Shown: positions 7,101 to 15,663 of the stretch, piece by piece
Numbering within the stretch: the first letter of the stretch is position 1
How the letters are laid out: each line of letters opens with the position of its first letter
Translations under genes and position numbers: made by a program
Source of the DNA: an uncultured Granulosicoccus sp.
GTDB taxonomy: Bacteria > Pseudomonadota > Gammaproteobacteria > Granulosicoccales > Granulosicoccaceae
Reading direction: 5' to 3'
Length of the DNA stretch: 23,030 nt
Assembly: GCA_937924505.1 (NCBI GenBank)
Contig: CALDSR010000074.1
Span: 1-23,030 of the forward strand
Notes under the pieces: generated by a model
Databases searched by the model: none
Told to the model about the DNA's origin: nothing
What the model saw: only the letters and a program-made list of their open reading frames with translations

Positions 7101-9524
7101 CTATCTCCGCAAGGCTTCGTTACTTGGATCATACGGAGATTCGTCGACAACTTCAGCCTTGATCATCGTGCCAAGCACATTCACCTCGACCGAGGTACCT
7201 GCCACATTCAGCGAGGGCTTGATGTATCCCAGCGCTATGCTCTTCTCGATGCGATGTCCGTAGCCACCCGATGTCGTGTATCCGACCACTGCGCCATTGG
7301 CATGGATGGGGCAGCCATAGATGGCATCCGTATCGCTAGCGTCGAGAATCAGCGTCGTGAAAATATCCGGTAGTTCGGATTTTGCTTCAGCGACGAGTGC
7401 GGACTTACCCGGGTACTCTACGACTTTCTCCAGATCGACAAATCTGTTCAGCCCCGAGCGCAAGGGAGAATACTCGTGATCAAGCTCAGCCTTCCAGGCT
7501 CGGTAACTCTTTTCCAGGCGCATTGATTCCATCGCATAAGCGCCGAAATCACGCAACTGATAGTCCGAACCTGCACTCATCAGAGCATCATAAACAGCGA
7601 GTTGATCTGCATCCTTGACGTGTAACTCCCAACCAAGCTCACCGACGTAATTGACTCTCAGTGCAAATATCTCAGCGCCACCGATGTGCAGTTTCTGATG
7701 CGACAGCCAGGGAAAGGCTTGATTGGACAAATCACTATTGGTTAATTGTTGCAAAATCTCACGCGACTTCGGGCCAGCCAACACCAAGGTACCGTAGTCA
7801 TTGCTGATGTCGTTCAGCGTGATGGCTGAATCACTCGGCAATTTTTCCTCCAACCATTGATAGTCATGCCACTTGGCTGCGGCGGCAGTAATCAACAAGA
7901 AGTGATCATCAGCCAGGCGAGTCAAGGTCATTTCCGACCACAAGCCACCATCGTCCTGACAAAAGTAGGACAAGGATACCCGCCCAACACGCGGCAACTT
8001 GCCCGCGATCAGACTATCGAGCCACAGCGCAGCGCCCTCTCCCTTTACGTCATATTTCGTAAATCCACTCAGATCGAGGATGCCAGCATGCTCTTGTACG
8101 TGCTTGCATTCTGCTGCAACTGCGTCAAACCAGACACCGCGCTGATAACTCGGCTTTTCCTCTATGTCGTCCCCACTGCGTGGAAACCAGGTGGCTCTCT
8201 CCCAACCACCTCTCGCGCCAAAGTGCGCACCTTTATCTTTCAGTCGGTCATAGACCTTGCTGACCAAAGCCGGACGACCGGCAGGCCATTCATCATTCGG
8301 AAACACGATGGCATACTCGTGTTGATACAGTTCAATGGCACGATCAACAACATATTGTTGCGTCGCATAATCCGTGTAACGGCGCGGATCAAGATTCCAC
8401 AAGTCCCATTCAGGTTTGCCGTCGATGATCCATTCTGCAATTGACTTACCCGCACCACCGCCCTGACAAATCCCAAAGCTGAAGCCACAGCAGTGGAAGA
8501 AGTTCGGCATACCAAACGCCGGACCAACGTAAGGAAGCCCATCGGGTGCATACGGAATCGGGCCATTGATAACGCGCTGAACACCCACGCTGCCCAATAT
8601 CGGCATGCGCGCGCAGGCTTGCTCGATATACCACTCGAGCCGATCGAGATCATCCGGATACAACTCATAGGCGAAATTTTCCGGAATCTCACCATCCTGC
8701 CAGCGCGCCGTTGCTTTCCATTCGTAAGGCCCAAGAATCAGACCGGTCTTTTCCTGCCGCAGGTAGTACGAGTCATCCGGATCACGCACTAGCGGCACGA
8801 GTTCCGACATGGCTTCAAGCTCCGGGATCGATTCGGTAAGGAGATACTGATGTTCCATCGAGACCATGGGCAGAAACTTACCACCCATGCCACTTACTTC
8901 TGCACCGCGATAACCGCCCGCATTGATGACATACTCGGCCGTCACAGTTCCCTTGTCAGTGCTTATTTCCCATTCACCGCTCTGTGTTCGTGCAACACCG
9001 GTGACTCGTGTAAAGCGATGAATCGTAGCGCCTTGCTTTCGTGCGGCAGCGGCAAAGGCTTGGGTCAGCTGACTTGGATCAATGTCACCATCATGCGGAT
9101 CCCATAAGGCACCTTGCAAATCGTGTGTTTCAAGGAAGGGATGACGCTGTTTCATTTGATCGACACTCAGCATCTCATATTCGATCCCCATGGCATTGGC
9201 CATCGCCGCGACATGTTGAAACTCCTCCATCCGTGACTTGTTCTGCGCGAGTCTGATCGAACCGGTCTGGTGGTAGTTGATCGGATAGTTGGGATCATCG
9301 CAAAGTTTCGCATACAACTCGGTGCTGTAATGCTGCAGCTTGATGATGTTGCGTGAGCTGGAGAACGTTGGAATGTTACCTGCCGCATGCCAGGTCGAAC
9401 CCGATGTCAGCTCATCCATTTCTAGCAACATGCAGTCAGTCCAGCCACGCAGCCCCAAGTGGTACAAGGCGCTGCAACCGGCAACCCCTCCACCGATAAC
9501 AACAACGCGTGCTTGTTTTTTCAT
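7101..9524 (-). CDS. FAD-dependent dehydrogenase with GcvT domains (dimethylglycine/sarcosine dehydrogenase type)
   Basis: This 807-aa protein has three parts. A DAO-type FAD domain (about 6-370) carries the dinucleotide motif VIGGGVAGCSAL at its N-terminus and STWHAAG, whose His46 matches the histidine that binds FAD covalently in mitochondrial DMGDH and SARDH. A middle segment (about 375-435) leads into an aminomethyltransferase GcvT domain (about 440-705, with HAGILDLSGFTKYDV) and its C-terminal beta-barrel (about 710-800). Family members oxidise an N-methyl group and pass the one-carbon unit to tetrahydrofolate. It lies 12 bases after the MttB-family gene and 2 before the reductase. No signal peptide is seen, so it should be cytoplasmic. 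The precise substrate (dimethylglycine, sarcosine, another N-methyl amine, or a product of MttB) cannot be read from sequence. Confidence 0.9.
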   Translation of the reverse strand: MKKQARVVVIGGGVAGCSALYHLGLRGWTDCMLLEMDELTSGSTWHAAGNIPTFSSSRNIIKLQHYSTELYAKLCDDPNYPINYHQTGSIRLAQNKSRMEEFQHVAAMANAMGIEYEMLSVDQMKQRHPFLETHDLQGALWDPHDGDIDPSQLTQAFAAAARKQGATIHRFTRVTGVARTQSGEWEISTDKGTVTAEYVINAGGYRGAEVSGMGGKFLPMVSMEHQYLLTESIPELEAMSELVPLVRDPDDSYYLRQEKTGLILGPYEWKATARWQDGEIPENFAYELYPDDLDRLEWYIEQACARMPILGSVGVQRVINGPIPYAPDGLPYVGPAFGMPNFFHCCGFSFGICQGGGAGKSIAEWIIDGKPEWDLWNLDPRRYTDYATQQYVVDRAIELYQHEYAIVFPNDEWPAGRPALVSKVYDRLKDKGAHFGARGGWERATWFPRSGDDIEEKPSYQRGVWFDAVAAECKHVQEHAGILDLSGFTKYDVKGEGAALWLDSLIAGKLPRVGRVSLSYFCQDDGGLWSEMTLTRLADDHFLLITAAAAKWHDYQWLEEKLPSDSAITLNDISNDYGTLVLAGPKSREILQQLTNSDLSNQAFPWLSHQKLHIGGAEIFALRVNYVGELGWELHVKDADQLAVYDALMSAGSDYQLRDFGAYAMESMRLEKSYRAWKAELDHEYSPLRSGLNRFVDLEKVVEYPGKSALVAEAKSELPDIFTTLILDASDTDAIYGCPIHANGAVVGYTTSGGYGHRIEKSIALGYIKPSLNVAGTSVEVNVLGTMIKAEVVDESPYDPSNEALRR

Positions 9525-9536
9525 TTTTATCAGCCT

Positions 9537-11099
9537 TCAGGATTTAGGTTGCGTTGATTCGACAGGCAACAGGATATTGAATCGTTCTCGAATTTCAGCA
9601 TCGAGTTCAGCACTGATCGTGTCAGGAAAATGATTCGCAAGAATGTCATCAACGCGTGCTCTGGCAGATTCAAGTAAAACAGGTTTCTCTGACTCGACCC
9701 ATTCCTTTGGACTACGTCGGTCCCCAATATCGGGATAGATATATTCCTTTTGCATCAGCCCCAGTGTTTGCTCATGTCCCAGATAATGGTTCGGGCCATC
9801 GATACACACATCACGCATGGCATCCAGCGACAGTGTTTCATCATTCACTTCAATACCGCGTACGGTACGATTTATTGCCCCCAACATGTCATTGTCGATG
9901 ACCATGCTCTCGTAACTGACCCCCAGTAAAGAAGCATGCATGCCAGCTGACTCATAAATAAGGTTTGCGCCCGAATGCGCTGCCAGTGTGTTGGTATAAG
10001 CCTTCTCGTAACCGGATTGTGCGTCCGGTGTTTTCGCATCAGCCATGCCTGCGGCTATACCGGTAGGTAATCCATAGAAACGTCCCATTTGACCGCAAGC
10101 TGCCATCAATACCGCTTGTTCGCCACTGCCGCCGCTCATCGCCCCAGTTCTGAGATCAGAGACAAACGGCCAGGTACCGAATATGGCTGGATGTTTCGGC
10201 ACCAGCAAATTAACAAACACCAGACCAGCAAGCACTTCGGCAACTTCCTGAACCACACTGCCGGCAAGCGCTGCTGGACTGGTTGCACCTGCCTGGCCGG
10301 CAGCCAACAATAGAACCGGCATACCGCCACGCACAGCCGCCTCCAGGCAATGGCAAGAATCCTCGGCAAAACGCAAGGGGGGTACAACAAAACAATTCGA
10401 CATGCTGACAAAGGGTCGTTCTCGCCAGGCCTTTTCGCTACCAGCAATCAGGTGCAACATTTTCAAGGATTCTTCTACATGATGCGGTTCAACCCAACTG
10501 GTGCCGACATGTTTTTTCGTACCACGGACTGCCGCGTAACAGGTATTGATATCCATATCGCGTGGTTCAGGGATATCACGAGCTACAAGACAACGCTGAA
10601 AAAAATGAATATTGTCGAGCTTATCGACAAGGCGCGCCATATCGTAGAGATCACCAAGTTCTGAATCACGATACTCGTTTGCTTCAATATCAACCACATG
10701 CACCGCTGCACCGGCCGTTCCAAAATAAACACGTGATCCGGATATTTCGATGTCATGTTTGGACTCTCGACCAAACAACACAATTTCTTTGGCAGCGTTT
10801 GCAATGGTGTCTTCAACCAGTGCGCGGGGAAAATGCAGTCGTCCATCGGTATAACGACCGCCAGCGGCTGTAACCACTTCGATACACGACGGAATCGCTT
10901 GCGCCAGACCGATATTTTCAAGCGCATTCATTACCGCTTCATTGATCCGCGCAACATCAGCCGACGCCAGAGGTTGATACGAGCCGCCTGACAGTCCGGG
11001 CCGCACCGCTCTATCATCGTCAGCCAGGGGGGCGGCTCGCAGTGCCCGTTTTGCAGCGCGGGCACCGCGCCTTGAAACCTTCTTGGCAGACTCGCTCAT
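9537..11099 (-). CDS. MttB-family (trimethylamine methyltransferase-like) methyltransferase, non-pyrrolysine
   Basis: This 520-aa TIM-barrel protein resembles the MttB superfamily: LASADVARINEAVMNALENIG near the start, FGTAGAAVHVVD, TKKHVGTSW, then MSGGSGEQAVLMAACGQMGR and YESAGMHASLLG. Archaeal MttB reads an in-frame amber codon as pyrrolysine; this frame has no interruption, so it falls in the non-Pyl group that includes the glycine-betaine methyltransferase MtgB. Known members pass a methyl group from a quaternary or tertiary amine to a corrinoid protein, and no corrinoid-binding gene is visible here. The ATG at 11099 is preferred to the GTG at 11105 because GAGG sits 7 bases before it. 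The N-terminus is Arg/Ala-rich (RRGARAAKRALRAAP), as is common in alphaproteobacterial-type homologues. It is the first structural gene after the AraC regulator. Confidence 0.88.
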   Translation of the reverse strand: MSESAKKVSRRGARAAKRALRAAPLADDDRAVRPGLSGGSYQPLASADVARINEAVMNALENIGLAQAIPSCIEVVTAAGGRYTDGRLHFPRALVEDTIANAAKEIVLFGRESKHDIEISGSRVYFGTAGAAVHVVDIEANEYRDSELGDLYDMARLVDKLDNIHFFQRCLVARDIPEPRDMDINTCYAAVRGTKKHVGTSWVEPHHVEESLKMLHLIAGSEKAWRERPFVSMSNCFVVPPLRFAEDSCHCLEAAVRGGMPVLLLAAGQAGATSPAALAGSVVQEVAEVLAGLVFVNLLVPKHPAIFGTWPFVSDLRTGAMSGGSGEQAVLMAACGQMGRFYGLPTGIAAGMADAKTPDAQSGYEKAYTNTLAAHSGANLIYESAGMHASLLGVSYESMVIDNDMLGAINRTVRGIEVNDETLSLDAMRDVCIDGPNHYLGHEQTLGLMQKEYIYPDIGDRRSPKEWVESEKPVLLESARARVDDILANHFPDTISAELDAEIRERFNILLPVESTQPKS

Positions 11100-11221
11100 T
11101 TTCACACCTCAGTGACAAACCTTTGTCTAGTGAGATTATTGTCGCTCAAGAAAATTAAGGGGCGGACAGAAACGACCTTATCGCAGATTCTGGCGACAGT
11201 ACAGGAGCGCGCAGCAGACCC
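11100..11221 (-). promoter_or_regulatory. probable control region of the mttB-like operon
   Basis: These 122 bases separate the AraC-type regulator gene from the MttB-family gene on the same strand. Read on the plus strand, GGCGGACAG (11161-11169) and GGCGACAG (11192-11199) form a near direct repeat with starts 31 bases apart, about three helical turns, as AraC-family regulators often bind. GAGG at the right-hand edge is the ribosome site of the methyltransferase gene. I could not assign -35/-10 boxes with confidence, and the binding of the neighbouring regulator is inferred from position only. Confidence 0.3.
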
Positions 11222-12214
11222 TTACTGACGGAAACGCGCATCCGTTGGCGAACACCCGAACAGCGCCCTGAAACGGCGCGCGAAGTAGTCCGCCGACGTA
11301 AAGCCGACCGCAGCAGAGACCTCGAGTACGCTCATGGACGTCTGGCGTAACAGATCATGCCCCCGACGCAGCCGTAGCTGTTGATAGTAGAGTGTCGGCG
11401 TGGCATCCAGATGCGCCCTGAACAGGCGTTCCAATTGCCGCGACGACAGGCCAACCATCGAAGCAAGCTCGGTTGCGTTTAGTGGCTGGTCAATATTTGA
11501 TTCCATCAGTTCGATACAACTGATCAAGCCCGGATGATAGACACCCGTGCGCTCGGCAATACCCATCCGCTGAGGCTCGTTGGCAGAACGAACACCGGTA
11601 TGTACAAATAGCTCAGCCACCTGTGTGGCGAGTTTTCGGCCATGATCCTTCGCGATGATGGCAATCATCATATCCAGCGCAGCGGCGCCACCTGCACACG
11701 TAAACAGATCATCATCGGCTTCAAACAATTCACTCGACACATCAAGCGTAGGGTAGGCTTCACGAAAACCAGGAAGCACTTCCCAATGAACCGTGCATCG
11801 CTTGTCACGGATGAGATCAGCCTCGGCAAGCAGATAGCTTCCAGTGTCGAGTGCCCCCAGTGCGGTGCCAGATTGTGCCAATCTCCTTAGTACCGGTACG
11901 GATTTATTGTAATCGTAGTGTTGCGGGTCATGCGGTCCGCACACGATCAGGCGGTTGAGATTGCCGGCCATCTCGAGCGCACCACTTACCTTCTGCGTCA
12001 TCGCATTATTGGCGAATGCAGGCTCGTTTGATTCCCCAAAGAGATGCCAGCGATACAGGGAATTCTGACTGAAACGATTGGCCGCCCGCAAAGGTTCAAG
12101 TGCCGCTATAAATGGCAACATGGCGAAGGTATCTGGCAGAAAAAAACCGATCTCGCACTCCGCGGGTCGATCAAACACGCCATATTGAGCGAAATCGATC
12201 ATCGACATAATCAT
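11222..12214 (-). CDS. GlxA-family AraC-type transcriptional regulator (GbdR/CdhR-like)
   Basis: This protein of about 330 aa has an N-terminal DJ-1/PfpI-like amidotransferase-fold domain (FFLPDTFAMLPFIAALEPLRAAN, and AGGAAALDMMIAII near the domain end) and a C-terminal AraC double helix-turn-helix (NATELASMVGLSSRQLERLF; SVLEVSAAVGFTSADYFARRF). This is the GlxA layout shared by GbdR and CdhR, which activate glycine-betaine and carnitine catabolism in Pseudomonas. The frame is open to 12286, but that would overlap the end of the ligase gene. ATGs at 12214 and 12208 lie beyond it; neither has a strong ribosome site and I chose the first. It sits directly upstream of the MttB/DMGDH-like genes, which supports a quaternary-amine-sensing role. 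The ligand is inferred. Confidence 0.88.
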   Translation of the reverse strand: MIMSMIDFAQYGVFDRPAECEIGFFLPDTFAMLPFIAALEPLRAANRFSQNSLYRWHLFGESNEPAFANNAMTQKVSGALEMAGNLNRLIVCGPHDPQHYDYNKSVPVLRRLAQSGTALGALDTGSYLLAEADLIRDKRCTVHWEVLPGFREAYPTLDVSSELFEADDDLFTCAGGAAALDMMIAIIAKDHGRKLATQVAELFVHTGVRSANEPQRMGIAERTGVYHPGLISCIELMESNIDQPLNATELASMVGLSSRQLERLFRAHLDATPTLYYQQLRLRRGHDLLRQTSMSVLEVSAAVGFTSADYFARRFRALFGCSPTDARFRQ

Positions 12215-12236
12215 CCAGCCAACCGCGCCATCACAA

Positions 12237-14237
12237 CTAGCCCAACACAGGCTCAGCCACGGTCTCACGATCAAGGAAGGTAGCAAGTTCCGAGACCGTG
12301 GGGTAATCGAATAGATCGGTCACATCAACACGCCCCGGCCAGGTTTCTTCAATCGTTGCGTGAATTTCGGCCAGCATCAGCGAGCTGATGCCAAGATCAA
12401 ACAAATTGTCGTCAATCCCCACGTTCATGCCTTCGGTTTTGGCTACGCATATCGCCTGCAATTGTTCGGCGATGGATAAATCGGTATCAGACGTATCAGC
12501 TAGCTGATCATCACTGCCCTTGGCTTCCAGCGTGTCGGGTGCGGATGTATTGCTGATCACGGATTCGTAGTCACCAGAGTCCAGTCCCTTGAGAAGGGCA
12601 AATCGCTGAATCTTGCCACTGGTCGTTTTGGCGATACGCGGAACGGCTACCACGTGATCAACGCGCACACCGCCCGATTCACCGAGCTCTCGTGTAATGT
12701 CTGTGGCCAGAACTTCGAGTTCATCGCGCCCACCTCGATGTAATACAAATACGATGAGTTCTTCACGGTCGCCAGTATCACTACGCTTACTCGATATCGC
12801 CAGCTTGCCTCGTTCTACAAGACCCTTGGCAAACACAAGTTCTTCAAGATCGTGAGGATAGACATTCTGGCCACTGACAAAGATGATGTCCTTGGCACGT
12901 CCAGTAATATACAGCTGGCCTCGATAGCTAAAGCCAAGATCACCGGTGTCAAGCCAACCGTCGTCAGATATCAAAGAAGCATTCAACGCATCGTCACGAA
13001 AGTACCCCTTGGTGACACTATCGCCCTTAATGTAAATGTGGCCTGTTGTTCCCTCGACAAACGACTCTCCCTTGTCATTGGCAATCTTGACGCTTACGTG
13101 TTTGATTGTGCTACCGACTGACACGAATGACAAACTCGACGGTGTACTTGCCTCGTCGCTCACAATGCTATCAGAGGTTTTCTCCCCGATTCCAAGTCCC
13201 GTTCGAGCAACAGTAATGGTGTTGAATCTTTTCAGGTGTGCAGGAAAACTGACCGCAAGACTCGCCTCGGCAAGCCCGTATACCGGAAACATCGCGTTCT
13301 GATCAAGTTTGGCTGCTTGCAAGGATTGCATGAAACTCCGGCAGAGATCCACTGAAATCGGTTCTGCGCCATTGAATATCAGTCGCACGGAGGACAGGTC
13401 AAGACGCGCTGCATTCTCCACCTTGAAAGTCTTGAGAAAATGCTGATAACCGAAATTTGGCGAGGACAGCGCTGAGATTCGATGTTCATCTGCCTTTGCC
13501 AGCCAGAGTTGAGGCCGTCGCACAAACAACTCCGTCGGCATCAGAAATTGTTCACCATCAGCGGCCAGCGGTGTCAGGTGAAAACCGATCAAACCCATGT
13601 CATGCGTCAAAGGCATCCAGCTCAGATATCGGTCATCGGCCTGAACGCTCATGCCTTCTATGATGGCATCGATATTTGCAGTTAAATTCCGATGCGTCAG
13701 CACGATACCTTTCGGTGTGCTGGTGGAACCAGATGAAAATTGAATGAACGCAGGCTCATCCGGTGCCGGTTCATGAATGATCACATCAGTAAGACCAGGA
13801 GCCTCGTCGACAACAAGGCGCACGGATAATTGTTGCCACTCGCTGTCGAGTCCCTGTTCTTCGGCAAATTTCTGCACGCGCATCGCGTTGTCTTTGTCCG
13901 TGCACAACCAGGCCGATTTCAGTTTCTTGGCTATACGAAACAATTTATGCCGATGCTCGGCCGTATTGCCGGGTGCTACTGGTACTGCCACTATGCCACC
14001 CAAAAGACAGGCCCAGAACGAAACGAGAAATTCCTGATTGTCTGTGCGCTGAATGATCAGGTAATCACCCGCACCCGCTCCAACCGCATGAAACTGTCCG
14101 AGACGTGTTTTCGCGAGTTGATAAAGCTCAGCGTACGGCACGCGCGTTTCGCGATTCGCCGCAGTGATGAACGTGATGCCAAACTCACTCGAGGCACGCG
14201 CTTTCAATAAGGCCGTCAAAGTTGTATGCATCTTCAT
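12237..14237 (-). CDS. fatty acyl-AMP ligase fused to an acyl carrier protein domain
   Basis: This 666-aa enzyme activates a fatty acid with ATP and should load it onto its own carrier domain. ANL-superfamily motifs are clear: P-loop-like FSSGSTSTPKG (168-177), YGLAEAS (320-326), the DTGD motif (430-433), and the C-terminal catalytic lysine in TSGKIQR (Lys542). The segment KDIIFVSGQNVYPHDLEE resembles the YPQDIE motif of FAALs rather than acyl-CoA ligases, so acyl-AMP then acyl-ACP is the expected product. The C-terminal carrier domain (about 590-660) has LGISSL with the likely phosphopantetheine serine at 619. Its ATG overlaps the P450 stop (ATGA). No thioesterase, condensing or phosphopantetheinyl transferase gene is nearby, so the carrier must be activated by an enzyme encoded elsewhere. 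Confidence 0.9.
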   Translation of the reverse strand: MKMHTTLTALLKARASSEFGITFITAANRETRVPYAELYQLAKTRLGQFHAVGAGAGDYLIIQRTDNQEFLVSFWACLLGGIVAVPVAPGNTAEHRHKLFRIAKKLKSAWLCTDKDNAMRVQKFAEEQGLDSEWQQLSVRLVVDEAPGLTDVIIHEPAPDEPAFIQFSSGSTSTPKGIVLTHRNLTANIDAIIEGMSVQADDRYLSWMPLTHDMGLIGFHLTPLAADGEQFLMPTELFVRRPQLWLAKADEHRISALSSPNFGYQHFLKTFKVENAARLDLSSVRLIFNGAEPISVDLCRSFMQSLQAAKLDQNAMFPVYGLAEASLAVSFPAHLKRFNTITVARTGLGIGEKTSDSIVSDEASTPSSLSFVSVGSTIKHVSVKIANDKGESFVEGTTGHIYIKGDSVTKGYFRDDALNASLISDDGWLDTGDLGFSYRGQLYITGRAKDIIFVSGQNVYPHDLEELVFAKGLVERGKLAISSKRSDTGDREELIVFVLHRGGRDELEVLATDITRELGESGGVRVDHVVAVPRIAKTTSGKIQRFALLKGLDSGDYESVISNTSAPDTLEAKGSDDQLADTSDTDLSIAEQLQAICVAKTEGMNVGIDDNLFDLGISSLMLAEIHATIEETWPGRVDVTDLFDYPTVSELATFLDRETVAEPVLG

Positions 14238-15562
14238 GATGTTGAATCTGAAATCACGGTACGCGCGTGCACCTGCATCATGATCGGATGTCGGGAACGC
14301 AGATTGATATGCGGCTCCAGTTCTATCGGCTGATCGGACACGTGGGTCAACCTCACATGTCTGGCCATCAAACCCAGGTGTAGCTGCATATCGACAAGAG
14401 AAAAGAATTCACCAATACAACGTCGCGAACCCAACGAGAAAGGATAGTAGATATGCCGGTTTCGTACTTTTACCGCGTCCACAGAGAAGCGCTCTGGCTG
14501 AAACATCTCTGGACGTTCCCAGTACTCCGGGGCGCGATGCAGTAAATACGGGCAAAGAAAAACATTAGTACCAGCAGGAATGTCATATCCTCCGATAGTG
14601 TCGTCGTGCATGGCTTTTCGCGAAAACAACCAGACCGGCGGGTAGAGTCGCAAGGTCTCCTCGGCGATTTGCCGCGCGTAATCAAGCCGCTCAAGATGTT
14701 CGAAGCCGGGATCTGTCGCAAGCGCATCTACCTCACCATGGAGACGGGCCTCCACATCTGAGTGCTGTGACAACAGATACCAGGCCCAGTTGAGTGTGCC
14801 AGCGGTCGTTTCATGGCCAGCAACGATAATGGTCATGACCTCATCGATCAGCGCCTTGTCGCCCATATGTTCATTGGTGTCTTTATCGCGCGTCTCCATC
14901 AGTAGCGATAAAAAATCGTGCTCGACACGGTTCTCGCTGCGGCGTAGCTCCATGATGTCTTTCACATGCCGCGTCATCGCCCGAAAGCGCATTGCCAGTT
15001 TCAGATCTCGGGTGAAATCGTCCACCAGCATCATGAATGGATTCTTGCCCTCCTTCGCGATCAGCCAGTCAAGATCCTCACTGAACAAGGCTTTGAGCAC
15101 AACCTCCAACGCCAAGGCACTCATTTCTTCAGTGATATTGATGATCGCTTGGGATTTGGCAGCCTCCTGCCACTCGGCAAGCTTTTTCGCGTTGCAGTCC
15201 TGCATCATTGTGGCAAGCTCAGCAATGACTTTGCGATGAAAAGCCGGCTGAATCATACGTCGCTGGGAGCGCCAGAAATCACCATCACTTACAATGATGC
15301 CATTGCCGAGGAGCATCTTGATGCGCTCGAATCCCACCCCTTTTTGATAGTTCCGATGATTGGCTATCAGCACATGCTTGACGTAATCAGGGTTATTGAT
15401 CACCACCGAGTGTGCATTGCGGCTCACAGGCTTGACCGTCACGATATTGCCATAGTGGGAGATCCACTCGTTCAACCGGTCAAAGGTCTCGTCATCAACA
15501 TTGATGTCGAAACCGTCAGGCGGTCCGGGTGGGAGCTTGAACTCGTTGGCTTGGCTGGACAC
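14234..15562 (-). CDS. cytochrome P450 (start uncertain)
   Basis: This heme monooxygenase has every core P450 motif. Counted from the GTG at 15562, these are the I-helix AGHETTAG (248-255), the ExxR pair Glu302/Arg305 (EETLRLYPP), and the heme loop FSLGSRRCIG with axial Cys382. WRSQRRMIQPAF (C-helix) is also typical. The overall look recalls fatty-acid-hydroxylating P450s (CYP4/CYP102/CYP110-like). The start is doubtful: the frame is open to a TTG at 15715, which would overlap the divergent acyltransferase, and contains no ATG. The GTG at 15562 lacks a clear ribosome site and would drop a hydrophobic stretch (DILHTLVFLPFKLVY) that could be a membrane anchor. Its TGA overlaps the ATG of the FAAL-ACP gene, so the pair is translationally coupled, suggesting that the P450 oxidises an acyl chain activated or carried by that protein. 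Confidence 0.88.
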   Translation of the reverse strand: MSSQANEFKLPPGPPDGFDINVDDETFDRLNEWISHYGNIVTVKPVSRNAHSVVINNPDYVKHVLIANHRNYQKGVGFERIKMLLGNGIIVSDGDFWRSQRRMIQPAFHRKVIAELATMMQDCNAKKLAEWQEAAKSQAIINITEEMSALALEVVLKALFSEDLDWLIAKEGKNPFMMLVDDFTRDLKLAMRFRAMTRHVKDIMELRRSENRVEHDFLSLLMETRDKDTNEHMGDKALIDEVMTIIVAGHETTAGTLNWAWYLLSQHSDVEARLHGEVDALATDPGFEHLERLDYARQIAEETLRLYPPVWLFSRKAMHDDTIGGYDIPAGTNVFLCPYLLHRAPEYWERPEMFQPERFSVDAVKVRNRHIYYPFSLGSRRCIGEFFSLVDMQLHLGLMARHVRLTHVSDQPIELEPHINLRSRHPIMMQVHARTVISDSTS

Positions 15563-15663
15563 GCTTAGGTTACGATAAACGAGCTTGAAAGGCAGGAAAA
15601 CCAGAGTGTGAAGTATATCATTGAGTCTTATCCGACTATCGTGCCCCGAGACCGCCCGTCCCC

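Noticed and set aside
9537..11099. Pyrrolysine-containing MttB
   Set aside because: The frame has no internal amber codon, so it is a non-Pyl member.
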